DNA of 64,000 nt, taken from NCBI GenBank assembly GCA_018883325.1, contig VEQH01000001.1:1-64000 (forward strand), read 5' to 3'. This document shows positions 18,641-27,346 of the stretch, piece by piece; position 1 is the first letter of the stretch; each line of letters begins with the position of its first letter. The stretch is from Flavobacteriales bacterium. Lineage in GTDB: Bacteria; Bacteroidota; Bacteroidia; Flavobacteriales_D; Crocinitomicaceae. A program made the translations under genes and the position numbers. Under the pieces are notes generated by a model that saw only the letters and a list, made by a program, of their open reading frames with translations, did no database searches and was not told where the DNA came from.

Positions 18641-18819
18641 AGAATCAAAAATCAAGGCTCTAAATTTCTATTTTGTTCGCAAATTGTTGTTTTACAATTA
18701 ATTCCAACTCATTGCGAACAATTTTAACTCCTTTCTGAAACTGAAATTTTTGAAGTCCGTCAGCTGACGGAACAGAAATTCTAAAAATTAACAGTTTCAG
18801 CTCAGTAGTTAAAACCATG

Positions 18820-18927
18820 AAATTCAAGGCCAAAATGGTTCGCTGATATTTACAAATTAGTTCCCGCTTCGATGAAATCCTTGATTTTCAGAATTAAGTA
18901 TTTTTACTGTTACGATTTTGGATACTT
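18820..18927. repeat. Dispersed 108-bp intergenic repeat, copy 1
   Basis: Runs from AAATTCAAGGCC through TTCGCTGATATTTACAAA and CTTGATTTTCAGAAT to GGATACT. It is about 80% identical by eye to 45654-45762. No open frame is shared. Confidence 0.6.
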
Positions 18928-18958
18928 AAAAAAGGTTTTGAAAGCTTATATCCTCAAG

Positions 18959-21283
18959 CTATTTAACAATTAACACTTTCCCAACTTTTTTATCTTTTCC
19001 TTCATTCGTTGCCGTCCAAATTAGATAGACACCTGTCGCTGCTTTTTGACCGTCTAACGTTTTGCCATCCCAAGTTGCTGTACCTCCGTTGGAAGTTGTT
19101 TTATAAACTAGATTTCCTGCCACGTCTGTAATTTTGACATCCGAATTATAACGAATTCCTTGCATTGTTATAGGTCCAAAATAATTCGGACGCACAGGAT
19201 TTGGAAATACAACTACATCGCTGTATTCAGGATCTTCATAAGTCGCATTTGTTCGCAATGAAACCAATCCTTTATCTGTAATGATGAATAATTCTCCTGT
19301 GGTTTGATCCAATTTTAAGTCAAAAATCGTGTTTGAAATTAAAGGTGAATTGTCTGTTGTGTATTGTTCTAAAATTTCAGATCCGTCTTGAGAAAGCAAT
19401 AAAATTCCCGCGTTTGCAGTTGCCATCCATTTTCTGTTTCCTCCATCTACTTCGATGTCTGTAATGTGCGTTGAACCTAAGACGTATTCTACATTTCCTT
19501 CAAATTGAACTTTGATTCTTTGCGCATCATAATTTCCAGGAGAAGCATCGAAAGCACCATTGGCATTGTATAAAATCGCAAAACCAGCGTCTGTTCCAAT
19601 CCAAATTTCACCATCAAAATCTGCTGCAATTGCGGTAATATTTTCTGAAGGCAAGTCACCATAATTTTTACCAGATTTCAGATTGATTTTTTTGTCGTCG
19701 CTTATGTCTGTTATCGAACCATTCGTGTTGTAGCCAAACAACCCATCGTTGTCTGTTGCACACCAAACATTGCCTTGAAAATCGACAATCATTTTTTTTG
19801 TGTATTTGTTTTTTGCACTTGTTCCCAAATCAAAATTCAACCATTCGCCTTTGTTTGTTCTCACGTTCAGCGGTTTGTCTGTATATCCATTTAAGCACCA
19901 CAAATTTCCTTTTTCGTCGTAGCAAACATCTGAAACAAAATACCAACCACTTCCCGAAACACTCAGTTGAAGCGTTGAATTAGTGTCGGAATATACAGAA
20001 CAATTTGTACCATCGAAAATAGTTACCGGAACCTCTGAAGGCGTGCAAACAGCATATTCGTTTAAGTTCTTTGGATTAATGGAAATATCAAGAAAATCCC
20101 AAATATTTTGACCTTGCCAACAAGCAACTTCATTTGGGTTTGTAAACGTCCACTCTTCATTTTCGAAAAAATGAACACCATTTTTACTAAACGCTGGAAA
20201 TTTTCCGTTTAAAAAACCTGAAGAAAAAGCAGTTTTACCTTTCTGAGAATCAATTGAATAAAAGAAATTATTGAATGAACCCGAAACTTTGTAATTCTTG
20301 ACATTTACTTCTGTTGGAAGGTAATACAAACAATTTGACAAATCAGACGCCCACATTCCTTTTGAATTTATTCCAGACCTTGAAATTGACATATTTACAA
20401 ATAAATTCGCATTGCTGTAGTTTGCTACCAATTCAAATGAATTTGCATCATAAACGTAAATTCCAGATTCTAAATTAATGGCTATGCGATCCGTTCCAAT
20501 GACATTCATTGAATTAATTTCAAGCGAAAAAGGACTTTGAGAAACTAATGATTTACCGGTATTTGTCAACACATACAAGCTATCTTTTCCGTAGTCTGCG
20601 TGTTGAAAAAGGATAAATTGATTGCCATTTACCTCATCAATTTCCTTGTATTGATTTTGACTTAAAACTTGTAACCTGCTGTCTGTACTCCATTCTGAGG
20701 AAGCCGCGATTGCAGGATTATTCAACAAGCCTTTTAATAATTTAGTTGGTGTCAATGCGAAAATAGTATCGCCAACAAATGAAATATCATTGATTTTTTC
20801 GTTTCCGTTCGTTGGGTAAAAAGTATCTTTTACTTCGTTTTTAATTGGATTCAATTGAATAATCGCAAAATCCGTTGAAACGTAAATGAAATTCTGAAAT
20901 CGATTGAATCCGTTTATGCGTTTTGAAGAGGCAACAGATGCCATTTTAATTGCTGGAATATTGTAAATCCGACCGTTTTTTAATTTGTCAATATTTCCGT
21001 TTTCGTAGCCAATAAATAAAGCAGATTCAACTTCGTCCCAATACAAACAACTTATTGAAATGTCGGAAAGACCATTTAAAATATTCAACAATTCAGTTTC
21101 ATCGTTATTAGAAATATCTAAAATGAGTAAACCATTTTCTAAAGCAGTATAAACTTTATTTTCTGTCACAGCGACATCAATAGCTTTACTTGTGGCCGTA
21201 TGAAATCGCCATTCTCCTGTGCCTATTTGAGAAAAAACGAAAGAATTAACTATTAAAAATAAAAAAACGAAAAGATAATTCAT
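18959..21283 (-). CDS. porZ: T9SS component PorZ-like beta-propeller protein
   Basis: A 774-residue exported protein. After a signal peptide (ending NSFVFSQ), IGTGEWRFHTATSKAIDVA opens the first of two beta-propellers typical of PorZ. The second propeller includes the two-component-regulator-type repeats GNVWCATDNDGLFGYN and GEIWIGTDAGFAILYN. The C-terminal type A sorting domain begins at VVVFPNPVRPNYFGP and ends KKVGKVLIVK. In Porphyromonas PorZ belongs to the surface attachment complex that adds anionic LPS to T9SS cargo. That fits the four T9SS substrates in this window. It appears to be transcribed alone. Confidence 0.86.
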   Translation of the reverse strand: MNYLFVFLFLIVNSFVFSQIGTGEWRFHTATSKAIDVAVTENKVYTALENGLLILDISNNDETELLNILNGLSDISISCLYWDEVESALFIGYENGNIDKLKNGRIYNIPAIKMASVASSKRINGFNRFQNFIYVSTDFAIIQLNPIKNEVKDTFYPTNGNEKINDISFVGDTIFALTPTKLLKGLLNNPAIAASSEWSTDSRLQVLSQNQYKEIDEVNGNQFILFQHADYGKDSLYVLTNTGKSLVSQSPFSLEINSMNVIGTDRIAINLESGIYVYDANSFELVANYSNANLFVNMSISRSGINSKGMWASDLSNCLYYLPTEVNVKNYKVSGSFNNFFYSIDSQKGKTAFSSGFLNGKFPAFSKNGVHFFENEEWTFTNPNEVACWQGQNIWDFLDISINPKNLNEYAVCTPSEVPVTIFDGTNCSVYSDTNSTLQLSVSGSGWYFVSDVCYDEKGNLWCLNGYTDKPLNVRTNKGEWLNFDLGTSAKNKYTKKMIVDFQGNVWCATDNDGLFGYNTNGSITDISDDKKINLKSGKNYGDLPSENITAIAADFDGEIWIGTDAGFAILYNANGAFDASPGNYDAQRIKVQFEGNVEYVLGSTHITDIEVDGGNRKWMATANAGILLLSQDGSEILEQYTTDNSPLISNTIFDLKLDQTTGELFIITDKGLVSLRTNATYEDPEYSDVVVFPNPVRPNYFGPITMQGIRYNSDVKITDVAGNLVYKTTSNGGTATWDGKTLDGQKAATGVYLIWTATNEGKDKKVGKVLIVK

Positions 21284-21538
21284 GAAAGAAATAAATTGAA
21301 TGAATCAAAAACGCTCAAAACTTAGATTTGTTGTTTTTGTTAAAGAATTTGAAAAATATACATTAAAAATCGCAACTGTTTTAGTCAAAAAATCATTTTG
21401 GATAGTCCTTTCCAAATTATTAAAATTAAGTTTGCTGATTAAAAAGGAATAGACCTACAATAAAAAAGAGAATCAGTCGATTTACTTTGAGGTAATTAAA
21501 GTTTGGAAATCGAACTAAAAAAACAGTGAATTATTGGT
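21284..21538. other. Divergent promoter region between porZ and the YfhO-like gene
   Basis: 255 bp of AT-rich DNA between divergent genes. TTACTTTG near 21481-21489 is one base off the -7 consensus and could serve the YfhO-like gene. Nothing else is recognisable. Confidence 0.3.
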
Positions 21539-24208
21539 ATGACAAATCTTAAATTTAAATACTCAAATTGGATTTTTATTCCGTTGATAATTCTTGTTTA
21601 TTGGCAAATCGCATTTTGTACTGCGGCTTTAAAATGGGATTTATTGGACGTTGTATTTCCTTTTAGGTATCATTTTTCTGAAGCCTTCAATGCGGGACAT
21701 TTTCCTTTGTGGAATCCATATATTCAAACAGGAGTTCCTTTTTACGCTGATTTACAAGCTCCAACCTATTATCCTGAACTTATTTTCGTTAGTTCATTTG
21801 GCGGATACACCATTTATTGGATGCACTTTTTGATTATTTGCTATTTAATTGTAGGATTTTTAGGCTTGAGGCGCTTACTTCATTTTTTTCAATATTCTAA
21901 TTGGACTGCGTCGATTGCAGCTTTCATTTACATTTGTTCGGGTTATTTCATCGGACATGGGCAGCATTTTTTCTTGTTAGTCGGTTCTGCTTGGTTGCCT
22001 TGGGTTATTTGGGCCTACCTGAATTTTACTGAAAATCGCGATAAAAAAGCTGCTGTAACTTTTATTTTGCTGACTTTCCTAATGCTAACTGGTGGTTATC
22101 AAGCATTAAGCATTTGTCTTTTCTACTTATTGTTGATTTTATTTTTGGTAAAATCTTACAAACTCTTTTCAGAAAATCGAAAAGAATTGTTCCAATTTTT
22201 CACCTGGAATTTGGTCGCAGGATTGATTTTATTGCTCATGTTGAGTCCTTTGCTTTTGGCAACAATGGAGGCATCTTCACAAGTTTCTAGATTAAAAGAA
22301 GGTGTAAACTGGGAGAAAACAGCTGCATATGGCGAAAATTTCAAAAGCCTAATTTCATTAATTGCCCCGCTTGCAACAGCTCGATCCAATGACTTTTTCG
22401 GCAAAATTGATGCTTCAATGCTCAATCATTTTATTGGAGTTATTGGTTTATTTTTTGGAATTTATGGCTGGGATTCCAAACGCTCTAAAATTGAATGGTT
22501 GCTAATTGTTTTCGGATTATTAATTGGTGCGATGTCCTTTTCGGGTTTGCCAATCCGAAAAATTGCCTTCGACTTTGTTCCACTGATGAATTTATTTTTA
22601 CAAGGTCCGTATCTGCGCGTTTTCATGGTATTGGCATTGGTGATTTTTATTGCTCGCGGCATTGAAAAATGGAACCTTCAACAATCAATTTCTTTCAAAA
22701 GTATTTTGCTGCCAATGGTTGTAATTAGCGCTTTTATCCTTCTAATTTCAATGCAATGGGCTTCATTTGATTTCAATAATTTCTTACGCGATTGGTTAAA
22801 TACCAAAGACTGGATTTCAGGATGGAACAAATTCGATTTCAAGCAATTACTTGGTTTTCAATTAATTATTTCCTTATTTACATTAATTTGCCTGGTGCTT
22901 GTTTTACTTTTCTCTACTAAACTCAAATACCCTAAATTCTGGATTGGCACTTTGCTATTTCTAGAAATTTTCTTTGCAGCCCAGTGGAATCAAGCCGAAA
23001 CGTATGTTGACCGCAATTTCAAACCTGCTTATCTCCACAAAAACATCGCCTTAACTCCAAAAGGATTTCCAATTCCACATTCAGTTCCAATTGCTTACAA
23101 TGACGAACAGCATGCTTTTATTATTCCTTTTTGGAGAAATACTTCTATTTTTAACAAGCAAATTTCCTTCAACGCCTTTTCATCGTTTGAACTTGATAAT
23201 TTCAGCTATTTGGATGATCAAAATGCTGAATTGAAAAACTGGGCATTGAAAAATCCTTTGGTTTACTTCAGTGATAAAGTTGTGCCACTTTCCGAGTTTC
23301 AATCGGCGCTCAAAAACGACACTTTAAGCCCAACGACTGTTTTTGTTGAATCCTCAGAACTTTATTATTTTGAAGGATTTAAGTTTAACTCGGATAAAAA
23401 AGATAAACTAAAAATTATAGGTTTTTCGCCGAATGAAATAGCAATCAAAACGCAAACTAAAAAACAGCAATTACTTATTCTTCAACAATCTTTTCAAACC
23501 GATTGGCAAGCTAGAATCGATGGAAAAACAACAAAAATAATTCGCGTAAACAAGAATTATCAAGCAATTATTTTACCTAGCGGGAATCATGTTGTTTCCT
23601 TTAAATTCGAGAAAAAAAGTAGTATAACGCTTTATTTATTGTCGCAGTTTACATTTTGGTTTTTAAGCGTTTACCTCATCTACCTTGGATTAAATGAAAA
23701 TCAAAAATCTAAATGGTTTGCTAAAATTATCTTTGTTTTCCCTTTTGTATTTATTGCTTTTTGGACTTTCAAACTTCAAAATGGAACTTTAAATAAATTG
23801 ACAAGTAATCAACAATTAATTTCGGATTGGTCGCAAAGAACGCTTGTGAAAAAAGTGAATACCTCCTCTCCTATCGCATTGACTCCAAACGAAGAATTTT
23901 ACAATTTGGGAAAATGGAAAATGAAAGATTTAGCGAATGCAAGCACTTTGAGGCTACAAACTTTATGTAAAATGGACAGTATTCAACCAACTTTGTTTAC
24001 TTACCAAGTCATAAGAAATGGCAAACAACTCAAATGGGAAGCATTTAAAATAGAACGACAATTGGAAGAAAAAGGGAAATTTAACTCGCTTGTATTTATG
24101 CGAAATCTATCAGATTTACAAGCGGATGATGAACTTATTTTAGATTGCTGGAATTTATCAAAAGCATCAATTGAGTTCAAGAATATGCAAATTGAATTTT
24201 TGAAATGA
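21539..24208 (+). CDS. YfhO-like multi-pass membrane protein
   Basis: An 889-residue integral membrane protein of the YfhO/GT-C-like type. It has about 12 hydrophobic helices, the FPFRYHFSEAFNAGHFPLWNPY loop after the first helix that characterises the family, long periplasmic loops, and a soluble C-terminal region of beta character. YfhO of Bacillus helps glycosylate lipoteichoic acid; related GT-C proteins transfer sugars from polyprenyl phosphate. Asp/Glu residues near helix 1 (KWDLLDVVFP) could be catalytic. The exact activity is inferred. No operon partner is obvious, although the Mpo1-like gene follows 72 bp downstream. Confidence 0.75.
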   Translation: MTNLKFKYSNWIFIPLIILVYWQIAFCTAALKWDLLDVVFPFRYHFSEAFNAGHFPLWNPYIQTGVPFYADLQAPTYYPELIFVSSFGGYTIYWMHFLIICYLIVGFLGLRRLLHFFQYSNWTASIAAFIYICSGYFIGHGQHFFLLVGSAWLPWVIWAYLNFTENRDKKAAVTFILLTFLMLTGGYQALSICLFYLLLILFLVKSYKLFSENRKELFQFFTWNLVAGLILLLMLSPLLLATMEASSQVSRLKEGVNWEKTAAYGENFKSLISLIAPLATARSNDFFGKIDASMLNHFIGVIGLFFGIYGWDSKRSKIEWLLIVFGLLIGAMSFSGLPIRKIAFDFVPLMNLFLQGPYLRVFMVLALVIFIARGIEKWNLQQSISFKSILLPMVVISAFILLISMQWASFDFNNFLRDWLNTKDWISGWNKFDFKQLLGFQLIISLFTLICLVLVLLFSTKLKYPKFWIGTLLFLEIFFAAQWNQAETYVDRNFKPAYLHKNIALTPKGFPIPHSVPIAYNDEQHAFIIPFWRNTSIFNKQISFNAFSSFELDNFSYLDDQNAELKNWALKNPLVYFSDKVVPLSEFQSALKNDTLSPTTVFVESSELYYFEGFKFNSDKKDKLKIIGFSPNEIAIKTQTKKQQLLILQQSFQTDWQARIDGKTTKIIRVNKNYQAIILPSGNHVVSFKFEKKSSITLYLLSQFTFWFLSVYLIYLGLNENQKSKWFAKIIFVFPFVFIAFWTFKLQNGTLNKLTSNQQLISDWSQRTLVKKVNTSSPIALTPNEEFYNLGKWKMKDLANASTLRLQTLCKMDSIQPTLFTYQVIRNGKQLKWEAFKIERQLEEKGKFNSLVFMRNLSDLQADDELILDCWNLSKASIEFKNMQIEFLK

Positions 24209-24280
24209 CAAATCCTTAACGATTCACTTTACTGAAAATCAAAATAATCATTAAATTAGTTTCCATTTTAAACTCAAACC

Positions 24281-24760
24281 ATGCGCACAATTGACAAATT
24301 ACTAAGTGAATACGGCGAAAGTCACCAAAACGCAACGAATAAATTAATCCATTGGATCTGTGTTCCAATCATTTTTTGGACGATTGTTGCACTTTTATGG
24401 AGTGTTAAATTAGGTGTTGAAATCCCAAGTACAACCTATCATTTGAATCTTGCTTTGGTTGCTTTAATTGCAGTGATTTTCTACTACATTCGACTTTCAC
24501 TTCGCTTGACAATTGGCATGTTGCTGTTTTCGTTTGCTTGTATTGCTATTACAGATCGTTTGGAAGAAAATCTTTCTTTGATTCATTTTCCACTTTGGGG
24601 ATTAGCTCTGATTTTGTTTATTATCGCGTGGATTTTTCAATTTGTAGGCCACAACATCGAAGGTAAAAAACCATCGTTTTTAAAGGATCTTCAATTTTTA
24701 CTTATTGGTCCTGCGTGGTTAATGCACTTTATTTATAAGAAAATTGGAGTGAAATACTAA
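24281..24760 (+). CDS. Mpo1/DUF962-family membrane protein
   Basis: A 159-residue protein with four predicted transmembrane helices. The N-terminal signature LLSEYGESHQNATNKLIHW and the later QFVGHNIEGKKPSFLKDL match the DUF962 family, whose yeast member Mpo1 is an Fe(II)-dependent dioxygenase acting on 2-hydroxy fatty acids. The conserved His residues (SH, IHW, GHNIEG) that bind iron in Mpo1 are present. The substrate in this organism is unknown. Confidence 0.82.
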   Translation: MRTIDKLLSEYGESHQNATNKLIHWICVPIIFWTIVALLWSVKLGVEIPSTTYHLNLALVALIAVIFYYIRLSLRLTIGMLLFSFACIAITDRLEENLSLIHFPLWGLALILFIIAWIFQFVGHNIEGKKPSFLKDLQFLLIGPAWLMHFIYKKIGVKY

Positions 24761-24763
24761 TTA

Positions 24764-24798
24764 ATTTTTAATGCTTAATTTTTAATGTTTAATTAGGA
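24764..24798. repeat. Heptad array after the Mpo1-like gene
   Basis: Five in-phase 7-mers, ATTTTTA, ATGCTTA, ATTTTTA, ATGTTTA, ATTAGGA, start 3 bp after the stop codon. Confidence 0.55.
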
Positions 24799-25046
24799 TT
24801 TCAACTCGAAGGAAATTTGAATAATTTATAACTCGAAGTAAGGATTTTTAGTTTTAAATTATCACATTTCTTCATTAACACATTAAATGTTGAATGCTTA
24901 ATTTTTAATTAGGATTTCAACTCGAAGAAATGATTTTTGGTTTTTAAATTCTCTAATTAGCACATTTCTTCATTAGCAGATTATTAATTAGCACATTATT
25001 CATTAACACATTATTCATTAACACATTAGCACATTAAAAATTAATT
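24786..25046. repeat. Direct repeats in the Mpo1-like/DUF4293 spacer
   Basis: Two copies of a roughly 75-bp unit (TAATTAGGATTTCAACTCGA onward, to CACATTTCTTCATTA) begin near 24790 and 24906. A short heptad run (ATGTTGA, ATGCTTA, ATTTTTA, ATTAGGA at 24887-24914) precedes the second. Further short CACATTATTCATTAA tandem copies run to about 25035. No gene is present in this convergent spacer. Confidence 0.55.
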
Positions 25047-25529
25047 CTATCTCAATCGATTCAAGGAATCCAGTAATTTTTTGTCGCGTTTAATTCCCAA
25101 TTGAGCTAAGAAACTAAAAGGAAAACCTAAAACGAAGAGTAAAAATCCTAATCCAAGTTCTCTTTTCGTTGGTTCGTTTGTTAAAACTCCACCGCCGATT
25201 ACTGCGAAAACAATTACAGCAATCAAGAGCAACAAATAAATAAAAAAGATTCCTCTAGCAAGTTTGAATTGACGATTCAAGTTTTTGTAGCCCATCAAAG
25301 TGATGAAGATGAAAAGAATAAAACTAATTACCGACAAATAGAAAGGCATCGAAGTTATGGCTTCCATTTTTCCATTTGGAGCACCAACTTTTTCGGACTG
25401 AACTCCATAAACACTAAAAACGTAAATGGTTTTCTCCCCAACAAATCTAAAAAACTCCATGCCGCTTAATAAAACAGCAAGTAAAATCATTGTTATGGCG
25501 TAGTATAAAGTTTGAACGCGTTGTATCAT
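25047..25529 (-). CDS. DUF4293-family membrane protein
   Basis: A 160-residue protein beginning MIQRVQTLYYAITMILLAV, typical of DUF4293. Four transmembrane helices are predicted (about 7-25, 62-82, 95-115, 127-150), with a basic C-terminus. This family occurs mainly in Bacteroidota and has no assigned function. It starts 13 bp after the aroC stop and is probably co-transcribed with it. Confidence 0.8.
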   Translation of the reverse strand: MIQRVQTLYYAITMILLAVLLSGMEFFRFVGEKTIYVFSVYGVQSEKVGAPNGKMEAITSMPFYLSVISFILFIFITLMGYKNLNRQFKLARGIFFIYLLLLIAVIVFAVIGGGVLTNEPTKRELGLGFLLFVLGFPFSFLAQLGIKRDKKLLDSLNRLR

Positions 25530-25542
25530 TTTTATTTATTTT

Positions 25543-26610
25543 TTACAAATGTATTGACTTATTTCTAAGATGGAAATCTAAAATTGTGATTGCTGCCATT
25601 GCTTCCACTATTGGAACGGCTCTTGGAACAACACATGCATCATGGCGACCTTTTCCAGAAACAGTAACTTCCTCTCCTTCAGTATTTATCGATAATTGAT
25701 CTTGCATTATGGTTGCAACTGGTTTAAATGCAACTCGAAAACTAATCGGCATTCCATTAGAAATTCCGCCTTGAATTCCCCCTGAATGATTGGTTTTCGT
25801 AGTTCCATCAGCATTAAAAAGGTCATTGTGTTGAGAACCGCGCATTGAAATTGAATCAAATCCACTGCCAATTTCAAAACCTTTTACGGCATTAATCGAC
25901 AGCATTGCTTTACCTAAATCGGCATGTAATTTATCGAAAACGGGTTCACCTAAACCAATAGGAACATACTCAATTACACAACGAATTGCCCCACCAATTG
26001 TATCTCCTTCTTTGCGAATTTCACGCACAAGATTTTCCATTTCAACAGCAATTTTCTCATCGGGACAGCGCACAAGGTTTGCCTCAATAGCAGTTGGCTC
26101 AAAGAAATCCGTTGACTGAAACCGAATTTCTCCAATTTGATCGACATAAGTTGAAAATCGAATTCCTATTGACGCAAGAAGTTGTTTTGCAATTGCACCT
26201 GCAACAACTCGACAAGCAGTTTCGCGAGCACTACTTCTTCCTCCTCCATTAAAATCGCGAATACCAAATTTTTTCTGGTAAGTAAAATCAGCATGTGAAG
26301 GTCGAAAAGTGTCTTTCAAATGGTCATAATCTTTCGATTTTTGATTCTCATTTGGAATTATAAATCCGATTGGCGCACCTGTTGTTTTTCCTTCAAAAAT
26401 GCCAGATAGAAATTGGACGGTGTCGCTTTCTTTTCGCTGTGTCACAATCGATGATTGCCCTGGTTTTCTTCTATCAAGTTCTTTCTGAATCGCCTCAATG
26501 TCCAATTCAAAATTAGCTGGAACACCATCAATTACACCACCAATAGCAAATTCATGCGATTCGCCAAAAGTGCTTAATTTAAAAATTGTTCCAAAACTTG
26601 AACCTGCCAT
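25543..26610 (-). CDS. aroC: Chorismate synthase
   Basis: It catalyses the last shikimate-pathway step, 5-enolpyruvylshikimate 3-phosphate to chorismate, using reduced FMN. The 355 residues show the three family signatures: [16 protein letters not shown] near the N-terminus, [14 protein letters not shown] then [10 protein letters not shown] near residues 105-135, and [17 protein letters not shown] near the C-terminus. Start ATG 26610. DUF4293 follows on the same strand. Confidence 0.96.
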   Translation of the reverse strand: MAGSSFGTIFKLSTFGESHEFAIGGVIDGVPANFELDIEAIQKELDRRKPGQSSIVTQRKESDTVQFLSGIFEGKTTGAPIGFIIPNENQKSKDYDHLKDTFRPSHADFTYQKKFGIRDFNGGGRSSARETACRVVAGAIAKQLLASIGIRFSTYVDQIGEIRFQSTDFFEPTAIEANLVRCPDEKIAVEMENLVREIRKEGDTIGGAIRCVIEYVPIGLGEPVFDKLHADLGKAMLSINAVKGFEIGSGFDSISMRGSQHNDLFNADGTTKTNHSGGIQGGISNGMPISFRVAFKPVATIMQDQLSINTEGEEVTVSGKGRHDACVVPRAVPIVEAMAAITILDFHLRNKSIHL

Positions 26611-26673
26611 AATTAAAAATTAGAATGTAAAATTAACAGCATTGGAAAAACAAATTACAAAGCTGAAAAAATA

Positions 26674-26781
26674 TTAAGCAATCCTTTCCCAATTCGGTTT
26701 CTTCTTCAAAATTGATCGGATTGCTTCTTTCAAGGATTGATTTGCAAATAGCGAGAAAAAAGGAGCATCCTCAAAGAGTTT
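26674..26781 (-). pseudogene. Displaced copy of the recG 3' end
   Basis: Segment 26674-26746 is 71/73 identical to 27347-27419, the end of recG. It still reads ANQSLKEAIRSILKKK, then PNWERIA and a stop. Upstream, 26747-26781 reads KLFEDAPFFSLF, weakly like the matching RecG region (KLLEEDPNLTLP). It begins right after the YoeB-type toxin stop, so the toxin-antitoxin genes lie between two recG ends. Confidence 0.8.
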
Positions 26782-26796
26782 ATTTGAGGGGTAAGT

Positions 26797-27078
26797 TTAT
26801 TTGTCTGAATAATGTCCCATCGCTGAAAGTACATCAACAGTTACAATATCTTCATGTACTTCGTAAATAATTCGATCCTTTTGATTTAATCTTCGTGACC
26901 ATTTACCTGTAAGTTCATATTTCAGCGGCTCTGGTTGACCTGTTCCAACAAATGGATGTATTTCAAGCTCTTTTAAAATGACTTCAATTCTTTTAATTGT
27001 TGCTTTGTCACCCGACTTAAAATGCCTTTTTAAATCTTTTTGAGCTTCAATTTTTATTTCAACCCTAAACTTCCCCAT
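26797..27078 (-). CDS. YoeB/Txe-family mRNA interferase toxin
   Basis: A 93-residue RelE-superfamily toxin expected to cut mRNA on the ribosome. Motifs typical of YoeB/Txe are present: GTGQPEPLKYELTGKWSRR, LNQKDRIIYEV and the C-terminal MGHYSD, where the His-Tyr pair is catalytic in the family. Its ATG at 27078 lies inside the antitoxin gene (25-nt overlap), so the pair is translationally coupled with the antitoxin first, as usual. Confidence 0.92.
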   Translation of the reverse strand: MGKFRVEIKIEAQKDLKRHFKSGDKATIKRIEVILKELEIHPFVGTGQPEPLKYELTGKWSRRLNQKDRIIYEVHEDIVTVDVLSAMGHYSDK

Positions 27079-27272
27079 ATATCATTTGTGTCAATTACGA
27101 TTCCTTTTTGCTTTTCAGCAGTTTTAATTTTTTTTACAAATTTCGGATTGTAAGGACTTTTGTCTTGCTCCACAATTTCAATACCAGGCTGTGTTTCCAA
27201 AATTTCTAACATTTTTTGAAAAGCAATTCCTGCTTTACTTCGCTCGTTAATTTTGATTGTGAATGTTTGCAT
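27054..27272 (-). CDS. Antitoxin of the YoeB-type pair
   Basis: A 72-residue protein (MQTFTIKINERSKAGIAFQK start). The N-terminal ribbon-helix-like segment would bind DNA, and the polar C-terminus (IDTNDIWGSLGLK) would wrap the toxin. I chose ATG 27272: the longer open frame begins with improbable sequence overlapping the recG 3' region. A TATCTTTG -7 box 18 bp upstream supports this start. The family (DUF2683-like) is inferred from size and position. Confidence 0.82.
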   Translation of the reverse strand: MQTFTIKINERSKAGIAFQKMLEILETQPGIEIVEQDKSPYNPKFVKKIKTAEKQKGIVIDTNDIWGSLGLK

Positions 27273-27289
27273 AACTTTGAGATATGTTA

Positions 27290-27297
27290 CAAAGATA
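27290..27297 (-). promoter_or_regulatory. -7 box of the toxin-antitoxin operon
   Basis: The minus strand reads TATCTTTG, a perfect TAnnTTTG match, 18 bp before the antitoxin ATG. It lies within the cassette, so the pair carries its own promoter. Confidence 0.5.
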
Positions 27298-27346
27298 TAA
27301 CTTTTGAAAATGGTTTTTCTTACAATTTTGTCCTTAAAAAGAAAAC

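Larger units (their letters stand above)
18445..18958. other. 514-bp gene-free spacer with hairpin element and dispersed repeat
   Basis: No credible gene. It carries a palindromic element at 18611-18640 (core TCGACAAGCTC) and a dispersed repeat at 18820-18927 that recurs near 45.7 kb. A stretch with small inverted repeats (CCGTCAGCTGACGG at about 18757-18770) may be a transcription terminator or remnant. Confidence 0.55.

Noticed and set aside
18448-18648. 66-codon frame after the ABC-F gene
   Set aside because: It consists of the hairpin element read as protein (TELVEVSSK) and AT-rich spacer; this is the usual false frame produced by such elements.
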